Assembly (NCBI GenBank): GCA_947647735.1
Contig: CANSLJ010000002.1
Span: 79,147 to 143,146, forward strand
Length of the DNA stretch: 64,000 nt
Direction: 5' to 3'
From: an uncultured bacterium
GTDB lineage: Bacteria > Bacillota > Clostridia > Lachnospirales > Lachnospiraceae
Part shown: positions 25,133 through 36,935 of the stretch, in pieces
Layout of the letters: each line of letters starts with the position of its first letter
How positions within the stretch are numbered: position 1 is the stretch's first letter
Translations under genes and position numbers: made by a program
Notes under the pieces: model-generated
The model's input: the letters and a program-made list of their open reading frames with translations, nothing else
Database searches by the model: none
What the model was told of the DNA's origin: nothing

Positions 25133-27514
25133 TTATACAAATCCTAAAACACTCCCTGCACTATGTACGATAAACGCAGCTGCCCAGGCGATCAAACACT
25201 GCACCACCACCGTTCCAACCGCCGCCTTTACGCCTCCCATTTCCCGTTTCACGGTCGCAACTGCCGCAACACATGGTGTATACAGCAATGTAAACACAAG
25301 AAATACAAATGCGGTAAAAGGCGTAAACAATGTTCCAAGCGATGATACATCCCCGCCCAAAAGAACCGTCAGCGTAGACACAACGCTTTCCTTTGCAGTA
25401 AATCCGGTGATCAATGCGGTGGAAACTCTCCAGTCTCCAAATCCCAACGGCGCAAACAGAGGAGCCGCCATCCCTCCCAGCAATGCCAACAGGCTTTCCT
25501 CCGCGGAAGCCGCCACATTCAGCCGTACATCAAAGGTCTGCAGAAACCATATGATAAGGGACGCCACAAAAATGATCGTAAACGCTTTCTTCGCAAAGCC
25601 TTTCGCCTTCTCCACAATAAGCTGCCACACGCTTTTTACCGAAGGAAACCGATAATTGGGCAGCTCCATCACAAAAGGCACCGGCTCCCCCTTATATTTT
25701 GTTCCCTTTAAGAACAACGCATATAAAATGCCGCAGGCAATCCCCATCGCATACAATCCGATCATGATGAGCGCCTGATACCTTCTCGGAAAAAATGCAC
25801 TGACCATCAGGGTATAGATCGGCAGCTTGGCAGTACAGCTCATAAAGGGAACCAGAAGGATCGTCATCTTATGATCCCGTTCACTGGAAAGCGTTCTGGC
25901 AGCCATGATCGCAGGAACGGAACATCCAAAGCCGATCAGCATGGGAACGATACTTCTCCCGGAAAGACCGATCTTGCGGAGCAGCCTGTCCATAACAAAG
26001 GCCACCCTTGCGATATATCCTGTGTCCTCCAAAATGGAAAGGAAGAAAAACATGGTCACGATCGTCGGCAATAAACTAAGTACACTCCCCACACCGCTGC
26101 AGATACCGTCAATCACAAGGGAATGCACCACCGGATTCACCTGTGCTTTTGCGAGCAGACCATCCAGCACCGCAACTACCGCGTCAATCCCCATTCCCAT
26201 CAGATCAGATAGCGCTGCGCCGATAAAGCTGAATGTCATAACGAATACAAGCGCCATAATTCCAACAAAGCAGGGAATTGCCGTATATTTTCCCGTTAAA
26301 ATGCGGTCTATCGCCATGCTGCGCTTATGTTCTCTGCTCTCATGGGGACGGACAACGGTTTTTGCACACAGGGCTTCAATAAATGAAAACCTCATATTGG
26401 CAAGCGCTGCCTCCCTGTCAAGCCCTGTTTCTTTTTCCAGCACAGACACCAGATGTTCAAACGTATCCATCTTTTCAGGAGAAATGGCAAGTTTCTCTTT
26501 CATCAGACGGTCATTCTCCACCAGCTTTGTGGCGGTAAAGCGGACAGGCAGGCCTTTCGCTTTTGCTTCCGGCTCTAAAATATGTACCGCCGCATGGATA
26601 CACCGGTGCACCGCACCTACGGAATCATGTTCATCGTTACTTGCCGGACAGAAATCCACCCTGCCGGGAGTTTCTCTGTGTTTCGCCACATGGATCGCAT
26701 GGTCTATCAGTTCTTCAATCCCTTCATTTTTAGCTGCCGAAATCGGAACGACCGGAATACCAAGAATATCCTCCAGCTCATTCACCCGTACAGAACCGCC
26801 GTTTGCCCTGACTTCATCCATCATATTCAGCGCAAGCACCATTGGAATACCAAGCTCCATAAGCTGCATGGTAAGATACAGATTCCTTTCCATATTGGTT
26901 GCGTCAACAATATTGATGATCCCGTCCGGGTGTGTATCCATCAGAAAATCCCTTGTCACGATCTCCTCGCTGGAATAGGGGGAAAGGGAATAGATCCCCG
27001 GCAGATCGGTGACAACCGCTTCCGCATGTTTACGGATCGTACCATCCTTACGGTCAACCGTCACGCCGGGGAAATTCCCCACGTGCTGGTTTGCCCCCGT
27101 AAGCTGGTTAAATAAAGTCGTCTTCCCACAGTTCTGATTCCCCGCCAGCGCAAAAGTGATTTTTGCGCCTTCAGGGATCTTATTCGCCGCATCATGGGCG
27201 TGATAGCTTTTTGCCCTGCCCAGCTCACCGACTCCCGGATGTTCCACCGCTGACATTCTTTGCGCAGTATGAGCTTTTGGAGCCTTGCTATGAACCCTCT
27301 CCACCGTGATCTTTTGTGCCTCATTGAGCCGCAATGTCAATTCATATCCTCTTAACTCAATCTGCACCGGATCGCCCATCGGCGCGATCTTTTGAAGTGT
27401 AACCTCTGTTTTTGGCGTAAGCCCCATATCCAGTAAATGATGCCGAAGCGCGCCCGTTCCTCCCACGGAACAGATAAAGGCGCTTTGTTTTGGTTTCAAT
27501 TCATCCATTGTCAT
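25133..27514 (-). CDS. feoB: FeoA-FeoB fusion ferrous iron transporter
   Basis: The 793-residue protein joins an N-terminal FeoA (SH3-like) domain, residues about 3-75, to a full FeoB. The G-protein domain shows G1 GNQNCGKTT (125-133), G3 DLPGIYSLSPYS and G4 NMMD. The membrane part has two Gate motifs (FIGAALSDLMG..., IVPMLIGFGCSVPAIMAARTL) and the Cys in GCSVP. It imports Fe2+ across the cytoplasmic membrane. Fusion of FeoA to FeoB occurs in some clostridia. It starts 38 bp after the Zn/Cd-type ATPase gene, so both are probably on one mRNA, which is an unusual import/efflux pairing. Confidence 0.94.
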   Translation of the reverse strand: MTMDELKPKQSAFICSVGGTGALRHHLLDMGLTPKTEVTLQKIAPMGDPVQIELRGYELTLRLNEAQKITVERVHSKAPKAHTAQRMSAVEHPGVGELGRAKSYHAHDAANKIPEGAKITFALAGNQNCGKTTLFNQLTGANQHVGNFPGVTVDRKDGTIRKHAEAVVTDLPGIYSLSPYSSEEIVTRDFLMDTHPDGIINIVDATNMERNLYLTMQLMELGIPMVLALNMMDEVRANGGSVRVNELEDILGIPVVPISAAKNEGIEELIDHAIHVAKHRETPGRVDFCPASNDEHDSVGAVHRCIHAAVHILEPEAKAKGLPVRFTATKLVENDRLMKEKLAISPEKMDTFEHLVSVLEKETGLDREAALANMRFSFIEALCAKTVVRPHESREHKRSMAIDRILTGKYTAIPCFVGIMALVFVMTFSFIGAALSDLMGMGIDAVVAVLDGLLAKAQVNPVVHSLVIDGICSGVGSVLSLLPTIVTMFFFLSILEDTGYIARVAFVMDRLLRKIGLSGRSIVPMLIGFGCSVPAIMAARTLSSERDHKMTILLVPFMSCTAKLPIYTLMVSAFFPRRYQALIMIGLYAMGIACGILYALFLKGTKYKGEPVPFVMELPNYRFPSVKSVWQLIVEKAKGFAKKAFTIIFVASLIIWFLQTFDVRLNVAASAEESLLALLGGMAAPLFAPLGFGDWRVSTALITGFTAKESVVSTLTVLLGGDVSSLGTLFTPFTAFVFLVFTLLYTPCVAAVATVKREMGGVKAAVGTVVVQCLIAWAAAFIVHSAGSVLGFV

Positions 27515-27552
27515 TTTAAATTCGCCTCAACTTTAACGTTTCAGAATATGTC

Positions 27553-29571
27553 CTACAGTTTTTTCACAAACAGACAGCGGATCGCATTCAGCACCGCGAG
27601 GATCATAACCCCTACATCCGCAAAGATCGCCAGATACATATTCGCGATTCCCACAGCACCCAGTGCAAGGCAGGCAAATTTCACCACAAGCGCCATTGTA
27701 ATATTCTGGTAAACGATCCGCAGGCACTTCCTTGAAATCTTGATCGCCTTTGCGATCTTGATCGGATCATCATCCATCAGTACAATATCCGCCGCCTCGA
27801 TTGCCGCATCCGAGCCCATTGCTCCCATAGCGATACCGATGTCCGCTCTGGATAACACAGGCGCGTCATTGATACCGTCGCCCACAAACGCCAGCTTTGC
27901 TTTGCCGATCTTCACCCTCAAAAGTTCCTCAACCTTATCCACCTTGTCACCCGGAAGAAGTTCACTGTAAACCTCATCAATACCAAGTGACGCGGCAACC
28001 TGGTCTGCCACCTTTTTCGCATCGCCGGTCAGCATGACTGATCTTTCCACACCCGCCTTCTTTAATTCCGCGATTGCCGCCTTGGAATGAGGTTTTATGA
28101 TATCGGAAATCACGATATGCCCCGCATACTTTCCATTGATCGCCATGTGAATGATCGTCCCGGTCTGATGACAGTCCTGATAAGGAATGTTCAGATGCCT
28201 CATCAGTTTATCATTCCCGGCAGCCACCTCCATACCGTCCACTTTTGCTGTCACACCATTCCCGCTGATCTCCTGTATATCTGCCACACGGCTTCTGTCA
28301 ATCTCCTTTCCGTACGCCCGCTGCAGGCTCTTGCTGATCGGGTGGGAAGAAGCGCTCTCCGCCAATGCCGCATACTCCAACAGTTTCTCATTCTCTATGG
28401 TAGAATGATGAATGCCATTTACCTCAAAGACACCCTTTGTCATGGTCCCGGTCTTGTCAAACACAACATATTTCGTCTGTGAAAGGATTTCCAGATAGTT
28501 GGAGCCTTTCACCAGCACGCCCTCTTTGCTCGCGCCTCCGATCCCCGCAAAGAAACTCAAAGGAATACTGATGACCAAAGCACATGGACAGCTGATAACA
28601 AGGAACGTCAACGCCCGGTAGATCCAGACGCCCCAGTCTGCCGACAGTCCCATGAAAAGCATACGGACAACCGGAGGAAGGAACGCCAGCGCCAATGCCG
28701 CATAGCAGACAGCCGGCGTGTAGACCTTTGCAAACTTTGAGATAAAATCCTCTGACTTTGATTTCCGGGAGCTTGCATTTTCCACCAGATCCAAAATCTT
28801 GGAGACGGTAGATTCCCCGAACTCCTTTGTTGTCTGTATCTTCAATACGCCTGTCATACTGATACATCCGCTGATCACTTCATCGCCGGCTTTCACCTCC
28901 CTCGGCAGGCTTTCACCGGTCAGGGCACTGGTGTTTAAACTGGAGGAACCTTCAACAACCATTCCGTCAATCGGCACCTTCTCCCCCGGTTGAACAACGA
29001 TCACGCTGCCGATCCCTACCTCATCGGGATCTACCTGCTCCAGTTTCCCGTTTCTCTCCACATTCGCATAATCGGGACGGATATCCATCAGATTGCTGAT
29101 ATTACGGCGGCTCTTACCCACCGCATAGCCCTGAAACCACTCCCCGACCTGATAAAACAACATAACGGCAATCGCCTCCAGATACTCGCCATTCTCATAG
29201 ATGGCAAGCGCCAGAGCGCCGATGGTGGCAACCGCCATCAGGAAATTTTCATCAAACACCTGTCTGTTCAAAATGCCCTTTACCGCTTTTCTCAAAATAT
29301 CATATCCAATGATAAAGTAATCCACCAGATAACATAACAGACGCGCGATGCGCCCTGCCTGGGGGAACAGATAACCGTCAAGCCGGTCAAACATATCCAC
29401 CGAAACAGACTGCAGCGCTAAAAGCAGCGCCGCCGCGATCAGAATACGAACCAGCATGACCTTCTGTTTTCTGGTCATTTTCCCGTTTTTTCCATTTCCC
29501 ACAATAAAAAGAAATATTGCTGCCGTTGCGATCACGACAACGAGCAACACATTGATGATCAGTTCCTGCAT
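27553..29571 (-). CDS. P1B-type heavy-metal ATPase, Zn/Cd/Pb class
   Basis: The 672-residue pump has two N-terminal extra helices, an actuator motif TGES (218-221), CPC (328-330) in the metal-translocation helix, phosphorylated D372 in DKTGTMTKG, the HP motif (SASSHPISKSL) and hinge GDGINDAPVL. The last helices have MALVVKFACL with Lys, and the Asp in LAIFADVGV, which mark the Zn/Cd/Pb subclass as in ZntA. The N-terminal HMA domain is absent, and a stand-alone HMA protein is encoded just upstream. It exports metal ions. A terminator separates it from the HMA gene and an AT-rich operator-like sequence precedes it. Confidence 0.93.
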   Translation of the reverse strand: MQELIINVLLVVVIATAAIFLFIVGNGKNGKMTRKQKVMLVRILIAAALLLALQSVSVDMFDRLDGYLFPQAGRIARLLCYLVDYFIIGYDILRKAVKGILNRQVFDENFLMAVATIGALALAIYENGEYLEAIAVMLFYQVGEWFQGYAVGKSRRNISNLMDIRPDYANVERNGKLEQVDPDEVGIGSVIVVQPGEKVPIDGMVVEGSSSLNTSALTGESLPREVKAGDEVISGCISMTGVLKIQTTKEFGESTVSKILDLVENASSRKSKSEDFISKFAKVYTPAVCYAALALAFLPPVVRMLFMGLSADWGVWIYRALTFLVISCPCALVISIPLSFFAGIGGASKEGVLVKGSNYLEILSQTKYVVFDKTGTMTKGVFEVNGIHHSTIENEKLLEYAALAESASSHPISKSLQRAYGKEIDRSRVADIQEISGNGVTAKVDGMEVAAGNDKLMRHLNIPYQDCHQTGTIIHMAINGKYAGHIVISDIIKPHSKAAIAELKKAGVERSVMLTGDAKKVADQVAASLGIDEVYSELLPGDKVDKVEELLRVKIGKAKLAFVGDGINDAPVLSRADIGIAMGAMGSDAAIEAADIVLMDDDPIKIAKAIKISRKCLRIVYQNITMALVVKFACLALGAVGIANMYLAIFADVGVMILAVLNAIRCLFVKKL

Positions 29572-29631
29572 GATCTTCTCCTTTCCGATATTCCCTGTCT
29601 TCTCAGATCATTCTCTTTATCTCTTATATTA

Positions 29632-29661
29632 TTTAACAATTAAGCAATCATTTATTTGTTT
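29632..29661 (-). promoter_or_regulatory. Candidate ArsR operator before the P-type ATPase gene
   Basis: A 30-bp AT-rich sequence beginning TTTAACAATTAAG resembles the palindromic site at 30049-30078 at about 21 of 30 positions. It lies about 60-90 bp upstream of the ATPase start, consistent with a second site for the same metal-sensing repressor. Confidence 0.45.
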
Positions 29662-29671
29662 GTTTCAAAAA

Positions 29672-29731
29672 ACATCCGCCAAAACAAACTGATCATATCC
29701 TGATCAATACTATTCCTGTTTCGGCGGATGT
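29672..29731 (-). terminator. Intrinsic terminator after the HMA gene
   Basis: ACATCCGCC (29672-29680) pairs with GGCGGATGT (29723-29731), extended inward by AAAACA/TGTTT. A run of six T follows on the minus strand. It separates HMA transcription from the ATPase-feoB unit. Confidence 0.75.
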
Positions 29732-29795
29732 GCCTAAAAACTTTCAGGCAGCTTTGACTGTCTCATGTACAGCCTCCTGCACCGGCAGATCCGGC

Positions 29796-30014
29796 TCAAA
29801 GGAAAATCTCGCAGTCCGGCTCAACCTTCTTGCAGGCTTTCAAAACATCCTCCATAACTGTCTTCGGCTCTTTTCCTTCCTCAAACTCCACGATCATCTT
29901 CTGTGTCATAAAATTCACAGTGGCGCTCTGTACGCCGGAAGTCTTGCGGGCCGCATCCTCCATCAGGTTTGCACAGTTGGCACAGTCTACCTCGATTTTG
30001 TAAGTCTTTTTCAT
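29796..30014 (-). CDS. Stand-alone heavy-metal-associated (HMA) domain protein
   Basis: The 72-residue ferredoxin-like HMA domain has metal-binding CANC (Cys 11 and 14), the beta-alpha-beta-beta-alpha-beta pattern, and an extra Cys near the end. It probably delivers or buffers metal for the neighbouring ATPase, which lacks this domain. AAGGAGG lies upstream. It is divergent from the arsR-type gene across a palindromic operator. Confidence 0.9.
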   Translation of the reverse strand: MKKTYKIEVDCANCANLMEDAARKTSGVQSATVNFMTQKMIVEFEEGKEPKTVMEDVLKACKKVEPDCEIFL

Positions 30015-30050
30015 GGAAATGATTCCTCCTTTTAAATAGATTATATAATT

Positions 30051-30078
30051 TAATAATTAAGTACTTGTTTAATTATTA
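30051..30078. promoter_or_regulatory. Palindromic operator between HMA and ArsR genes
   Basis: Perfect 10-bp arms TAATAATTAA and TTAATTATTA are separated by 8 bp (GTACTTGT), in the divergent promoter region. The size and AT-richness fit an ArsR/SmtB-family operator. Confidence 0.6.
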
Positions 30079-30183
30079 TGGTTGCAGTATAATATCCTCA
30101 GCAGCAAAAGTCAATGCTTTCAAAGCACACCCTGCCAAACAGGCGAAAAGCATTTCTGTTCGGGCGAAAACGGAGGAACTTAC

Positions 30184-30549
30184 ATGATAAAAGAAACACT
30201 GCCTCACTATCACGGGGAAGGAAAAGAGACATCCGGTATACGGAAACAGTTAAATAATATTGAAGATTTTCAGACCATCGCGGAAATTTTCAAGCAGCTC
30301 GGGGATACGACCAGGATCCGTATCTTCTTCCTGCTGTGCCACTGCGAAGAATGCGTGATCAACATTTCCGCCATGCTGGATATGTCCAGCCCCGCGGTAT
30401 CCCACCACCTGCGTCCGCTGCGCAACAGCGGTCTGATCGTCAGCCGACGGGACGGAAAAGAAGTCTACTACCGGGCATCCGATACGCCCCAGAGCAGGCT
30501 TCTCCATCAGATGATCGAACAGGTGATGGAAATTGCCTGTCCCAAATAA
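30184..30549 (+). CDS. ArsR/SmtB-family metal-sensing repressor
   Basis: The 121-residue winged-helix regulator has LGDTTRIRIFFLLCHCEECVINISAMLDMSSPAVSHHLRPLRNSGLIVSRRDGKEVYYR. The start at 30184 follows GGAGG; the frame is open further upstream without a site. Cysteines 52, 54 and 57 near the alpha-3/alpha-4 region and one near the C-terminus are candidate soft-metal ligands, as in CadC/CmtR. Metal binding should release the operator at 30051-30078 and permit expression of the HMA gene and, through the second site, the ATPase. Confidence 0.9.
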   Translation: MIKETLPHYHGEGKETSGIRKQLNNIEDFQTIAEIFKQLGDTTRIRIFFLLCHCEECVINISAMLDMSSPAVSHHLRPLRNSGLIVSRRDGKEVYYRASDTPQSRLLHQMIEQVMEIACPK

Positions 30550-30582
30550 AATATCAGAAAATGAATAAAGGGGAGATTCACA

Positions 30583-31485
30583 ATGATACCTGAATTAGCT
30601 GACATCAGAAATTCTCTTTCTGATCAGAACGGACTAAAACCAATAAAAGCAGTTGCATTATATCCCGGCATCGAATTATCCTGCTTCACCCTAAAGGCGG
30701 ATAACCTCTCCGTGCATCATGCCGCCTTGGACCATATCCTCGAGATCAACTACTGCCGCCAAGGGCGCATCGGTTGGAAAATGAGCAGCGGAAACAGTGT
30801 CTATCTCGGACAAAGGGATTTCTCCCTGCATACCCTGAAGGCCTGCGCCGATTCCACAATGTTCCTGCCTGACGGGATCTATGAGGGGCTTACCATCAGC
30901 ATTGATCTGAGAATGCTTAACGATGATCCCCCTGAGATCCTCTCCGGTACAGGGATCACAGGAACCTTCTTATATGATAAATTCTGCAAAAACACATGCC
31001 TGACCTCCCTTGCGGGAAATGAACAGACGGAACATATCTTTTCCGCCTTTTATGACCAGTCGGAGCCCTTTTGCCTTTCCTGGCAGAAAATAAAGGTGCT
31101 GGAACTTCTGTTGTATCTCGGCACCTTAAAAATCGACGCGAAAAACCGCCTGTCGGAATATCAGGCGGAGCAGATCGAAACGATACGGGCGATCCATGAA
31201 CAGCTTACGGAACATATGGAACAGCGGTTTACGATCGATGAATTGTCAAAACAATACCTGATGAACCCGACCACACTGAAGACCATGTTCAAATCCGTCT
31301 ACGGAACCTCCATTGCCGCCCACATAAAAGAACACCGCATGGAACAGGCGGCAAAGCTGCTCCGGGAAACAGATCTGAGCATTGCCGAGATCGCCTGCCG
31401 CGTGGGATACGACAGCCAGAGCCGATTTACAGCGGCATTTAAAAAATACAGCGGCAGCCTTCCAAAAGACTACCGCGTTGATTGA
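30583..31485 (+). CDS. AraC-family regulator (PchR-like)
   Basis: The 300-residue protein has an N-terminal ligand-binding half and a C-terminal AraC double HTH (FTIDELSKQYLMNPTTLKTMFKSVYGTSIAAHIKEHRMEQAAKLLRETDLSIAEIACRVGYDSQSRFTAAFKK). The layout recalls PchR-type regulators of iron uptake. It is 33 bp downstream of the arsR-type gene on the same strand, so it is probably co-transcribed and metal-responsive. Linking it to feoB regulation is inference from location. Confidence 0.88.
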   Translation: MIPELADIRNSLSDQNGLKPIKAVALYPGIELSCFTLKADNLSVHHAALDHILEINYCRQGRIGWKMSSGNSVYLGQRDFSLHTLKACADSTMFLPDGIYEGLTISIDLRMLNDDPPEILSGTGITGTFLYDKFCKNTCLTSLAGNEQTEHIFSAFYDQSEPFCLSWQKIKVLELLLYLGTLKIDAKNRLSEYQAEQIETIRAIHEQLTEHMEQRFTIDELSKQYLMNPTTLKTMFKSVYGTSIAAHIKEHRMEQAAKLLRETDLSIAEIACRVGYDSQSRFTAAFKKYSGSLPKDYRVD

Positions 31486-31497
31486 CTGTCTGCTATT

Positions 31498-34918
<3,421 letters not shown>

Positions 34919-34973
34919 CTAATTTTAGTTTCGCAGCAATCCTTCCAGTTCCGTACCGCTTTTTGTTATCCCG

Positions 34974-35031
34974 ACTATAGCATACCGGAAATTTCCTCTC
35001 AATATTTCCCAAAGCGATAGGTTCATCGTTT
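34974..35031 (-). promoter_or_regulatory. bglP promoter with operator-like inverted repeat
   Basis: On the minus strand TTGAGA (35002-34997) and TATAGT (34979-34974) are 17 bp apart. Upstream, AAGCGAT-n6-ATCGTTT (35012-35031) is a near-palindrome placed to bind the neighbouring RpiR regulator. Confidence 0.6.
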
Positions 35032-35050
35032 CAGAAACAGGCAAAAAAAG

Positions 35051-35073
35051 ACCGCTGCTTTTGAAACAGCGGT
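35051..35073 (-). terminator. Intrinsic terminator after the rpiR-type gene
   Basis: ACCGCTG/CAGCGGT stem with 9-nt loop, followed on the minus strand by CTTTTTTT. Confidence 0.8.
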
Positions 35074-35089
35074 ACAATATATGGTCTCT

Positions 35090-35965
35090 TCAGTCTTCCT
35101 TCTCTCCCTCAGCTACTGTTTTTTCCAGAAGCAGATCGTTGTGCAGGAGCATCTCCAGCGAAGATTTTGCATGCTCATTATAACGCCCTGATAAGAGCAG
35201 GGCAAAAAAGATATCCATCACATAGGTTGCTGCCGAAAAGGAAGTGATCACATCAAGGCTCACCAGCGAATCCCTGTTCGGAATCTCCACGATCTCGTGG
35301 CACCACCTCCGGATCACCTCATTGTGCGGCCCCATGACGCCCACCACATAGTTGTTCGTCGCCTTCCGCAGATACTCCGCCGCCCGGATCATCGTCCGGT
35401 TTGCGCCGGTAAAACTGATCAGGAAGGTGATCGTCTTCTTGTTCCTTCTCGCCGCCAGATAGTGCCCGTTGATGCTTTCGTAAGCCGAACTCTCCATGCC
35501 CAGTGTGGCAAACTTAAACGCTGCCGACTGGGCGATGATGTAGCTTATCCCGGCGCCGTATATGTCGATGCACTCCGCCTTCTGCAGCACATTGTTGATC
35601 CTGTTCATGCTGTTTTTATCCAGCGAAAGGCGGGTGTTGGTCACCGCCTTGTCGTAGAGCACCGGCAGCGTACCGATAATGTCCGCATAGGTGCTCCTAT
35701 CATGGATCGGTTCCCCCTCCAGCATCCGGGAGAGCCGGTTTTTCTGGTTCATCTCCTCCACCAGTTTTAAACGCAGCTCCTGATACCCGGAAAGCCCCAG
35801 CTTCTGGGCAAGGCGCACCACTGTTGCCTTGCTGGTAAAGGAAGCCCGCGCCAACTCTGTGGATGACATGCCCGGAACCTTCTCCGGATTGTCCAGGATA
35901 TAACGGGCAACCTCTTTTTCATTGTTGGTAAAATTTTCTCCCTGTTCCAACCTTTCTATCAGCAT
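35090..35965 (-). CDS. MurR/RpiR family sugar-phosphate regulator
   Basis: The 291-residue protein has an N-terminal HTH_6 (NNEKEVARYILDNPEKVPGMSSTELARASFTSKATVVRLAQKLGLSGYQEL). A C-terminal SIS domain follows (IDIYGAGISYIIAQSAAFKFATLG, ITFLISFTGANRTMIRAAEYLRK). SIS domains sense phospho-sugars, fitting control of the adjacent beta-glucoside PTS and 6-phospho-beta-glucosidase genes. It has its own terminator, so the PTS genes are transcribed separately from the promoter at 34974-35002. Confidence 0.92.
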   Translation of the reverse strand: MLIERLEQGENFTNNEKEVARYILDNPEKVPGMSSTELARASFTSKATVVRLAQKLGLSGYQELRLKLVEEMNQKNRLSRMLEGEPIHDRSTYADIIGTLPVLYDKAVTNTRLSLDKNSMNRINNVLQKAECIDIYGAGISYIIAQSAAFKFATLGMESSAYESINGHYLAARRNKKTITFLISFTGANRTMIRAAEYLRKATNNYVVGVMGPHNEVIRRWCHEIVEIPNRDSLVSLDVITSFSAATYVMDIFFALLLSGRYNEHAKSSLEMLLHNDLLLEKTVAEGEKED

Positions 35966-35990
35966 GACTCCTCCTGTTTATCGGCAAGTA

Positions 35991-36755
35991 TTATAGAAAC
36001 AGTTCGTTTTTCTTATGGCCGCTGCACGCCTTTTTCATCGCCACGCTCCCTGCTGCCACAACCGCTTTATTGAGATGGCGCGCCTTCTGCGGGCAGACCG
36101 AGATACAGCGCATACAGGAGATACATTCCTTCGTGTCCGTTTTGGAAGGATCATCCGCCGGGATTGCTCCCACAGGGCACTGCCCTGCACAAAGCCCGCA
36201 GCGTACACACTCTTTCCCAGCCTGCGGTTTCATCGGCACACCGCCGTATTCACGGTACGGACGGTTTCCGGGCAGTTTCAGTTCACTGGTCATTTCCCAT
36301 ACATCCAGTTCACAGCGGATGCGGACCGCAAATCTCTGCAGTTCCTTTCTGTCCTCCTCGTCCGGACGTCCCGCCCCGAACTGCCTCATAATAGAATGCT
36401 CCGCTACAGCCGCCACACCGGCTCTGCATATAAAACCTGCACTCTGCAGTACATCCTGCAATTCTACAAAGGTATCATCGTAGTCCCTGTTTCCGTATAC
36501 TACGATCATCACGGCTTCCGCACCGTTCCCTTTCATCTGCGCAAGCCGTGATACTGCCGCAGCGGGAACCCTTCCGCCATAGGAGGGCACGGATACGATG
36601 CAGACATCATCCTGGTCGAAACAGTACGATGAAAAATCGATACTGCGGTCAGTCAGGTCGATATAGGTACTTTCCGGCCTGTAGGCTTCTGTAAAGATAT
36701 CTGATACTTTTTTTGTTCCGCCGGTGGGGCTGAAGGTGATTTCGTAGATAGACAT
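35991..36755 (-). CDS. EFR1-type flavodoxin plus 2x[4Fe-4S] ferredoxin protein
   Basis: The 254-residue protein has an N-terminal flavodoxin-like domain (ITFSPTGGTKKVSDIF, VSVPSYGGRVPAAAV) and two C-terminal [4Fe-4S] motifs, CVRCGLCAGQCPVGAIP and CISCMRCISVCP. This is the EFR1-family ferrodoxin architecture common in clostridia, presumably an electron carrier using FMN and two clusters. The partner enzyme is unknown. AAAGGAG lies upstream. It is transcribed toward the rpiR gene with a 25-bp gap, so read-through is possible. Confidence 0.9.
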   Translation of the reverse strand: MSIYEITFSPTGGTKKVSDIFTEAYRPESTYIDLTDRSIDFSSYCFDQDDVCIVSVPSYGGRVPAAAVSRLAQMKGNGAEAVMIVVYGNRDYDDTFVELQDVLQSAGFICRAGVAAVAEHSIMRQFGAGRPDEEDRKELQRFAVRIRCELDVWEMTSELKLPGNRPYREYGGVPMKPQAGKECVRCGLCAGQCPVGAIPADDPSKTDTKECISCMRCISVCPQKARHLNKAVVAAGSVAMKKACSGHKKNELFL

Positions 36756-36894
36756 TCCGATACTCCTTTCATTGTATTACATTTTACTTTATCGTCAGAG
36801 GCGACGACTGGGAACTGACACCCCAGCTTAAAAATATGCTGAAAAATCATTGTTGCGATCACCCAAATGATTCCTATAATCTTTTTATTAAAAA

Positions 36895-36920
36895 GCAGCA
36901 TGGCCTTCAAACCATGCCGC
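36895..36920 (-). terminator. Intrinsic terminator of the sugar-acid operon
   Basis: GCAGCATGG/CCATGCCGC stem with an 8-nt loop. The minus strand then reads CTTTTTAAT. It closes the operon that ends with the KDG kinase gene. Confidence 0.8.
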
Positions 36921-36935
36921 CTTTCAAATAACCTT

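Noticed and set aside
24962-25147. Plus-strand frame of 61 codons over the feoB terminator
   Set aside because: It spans a long AT-rich inverted repeat and has no ribosome-binding site.
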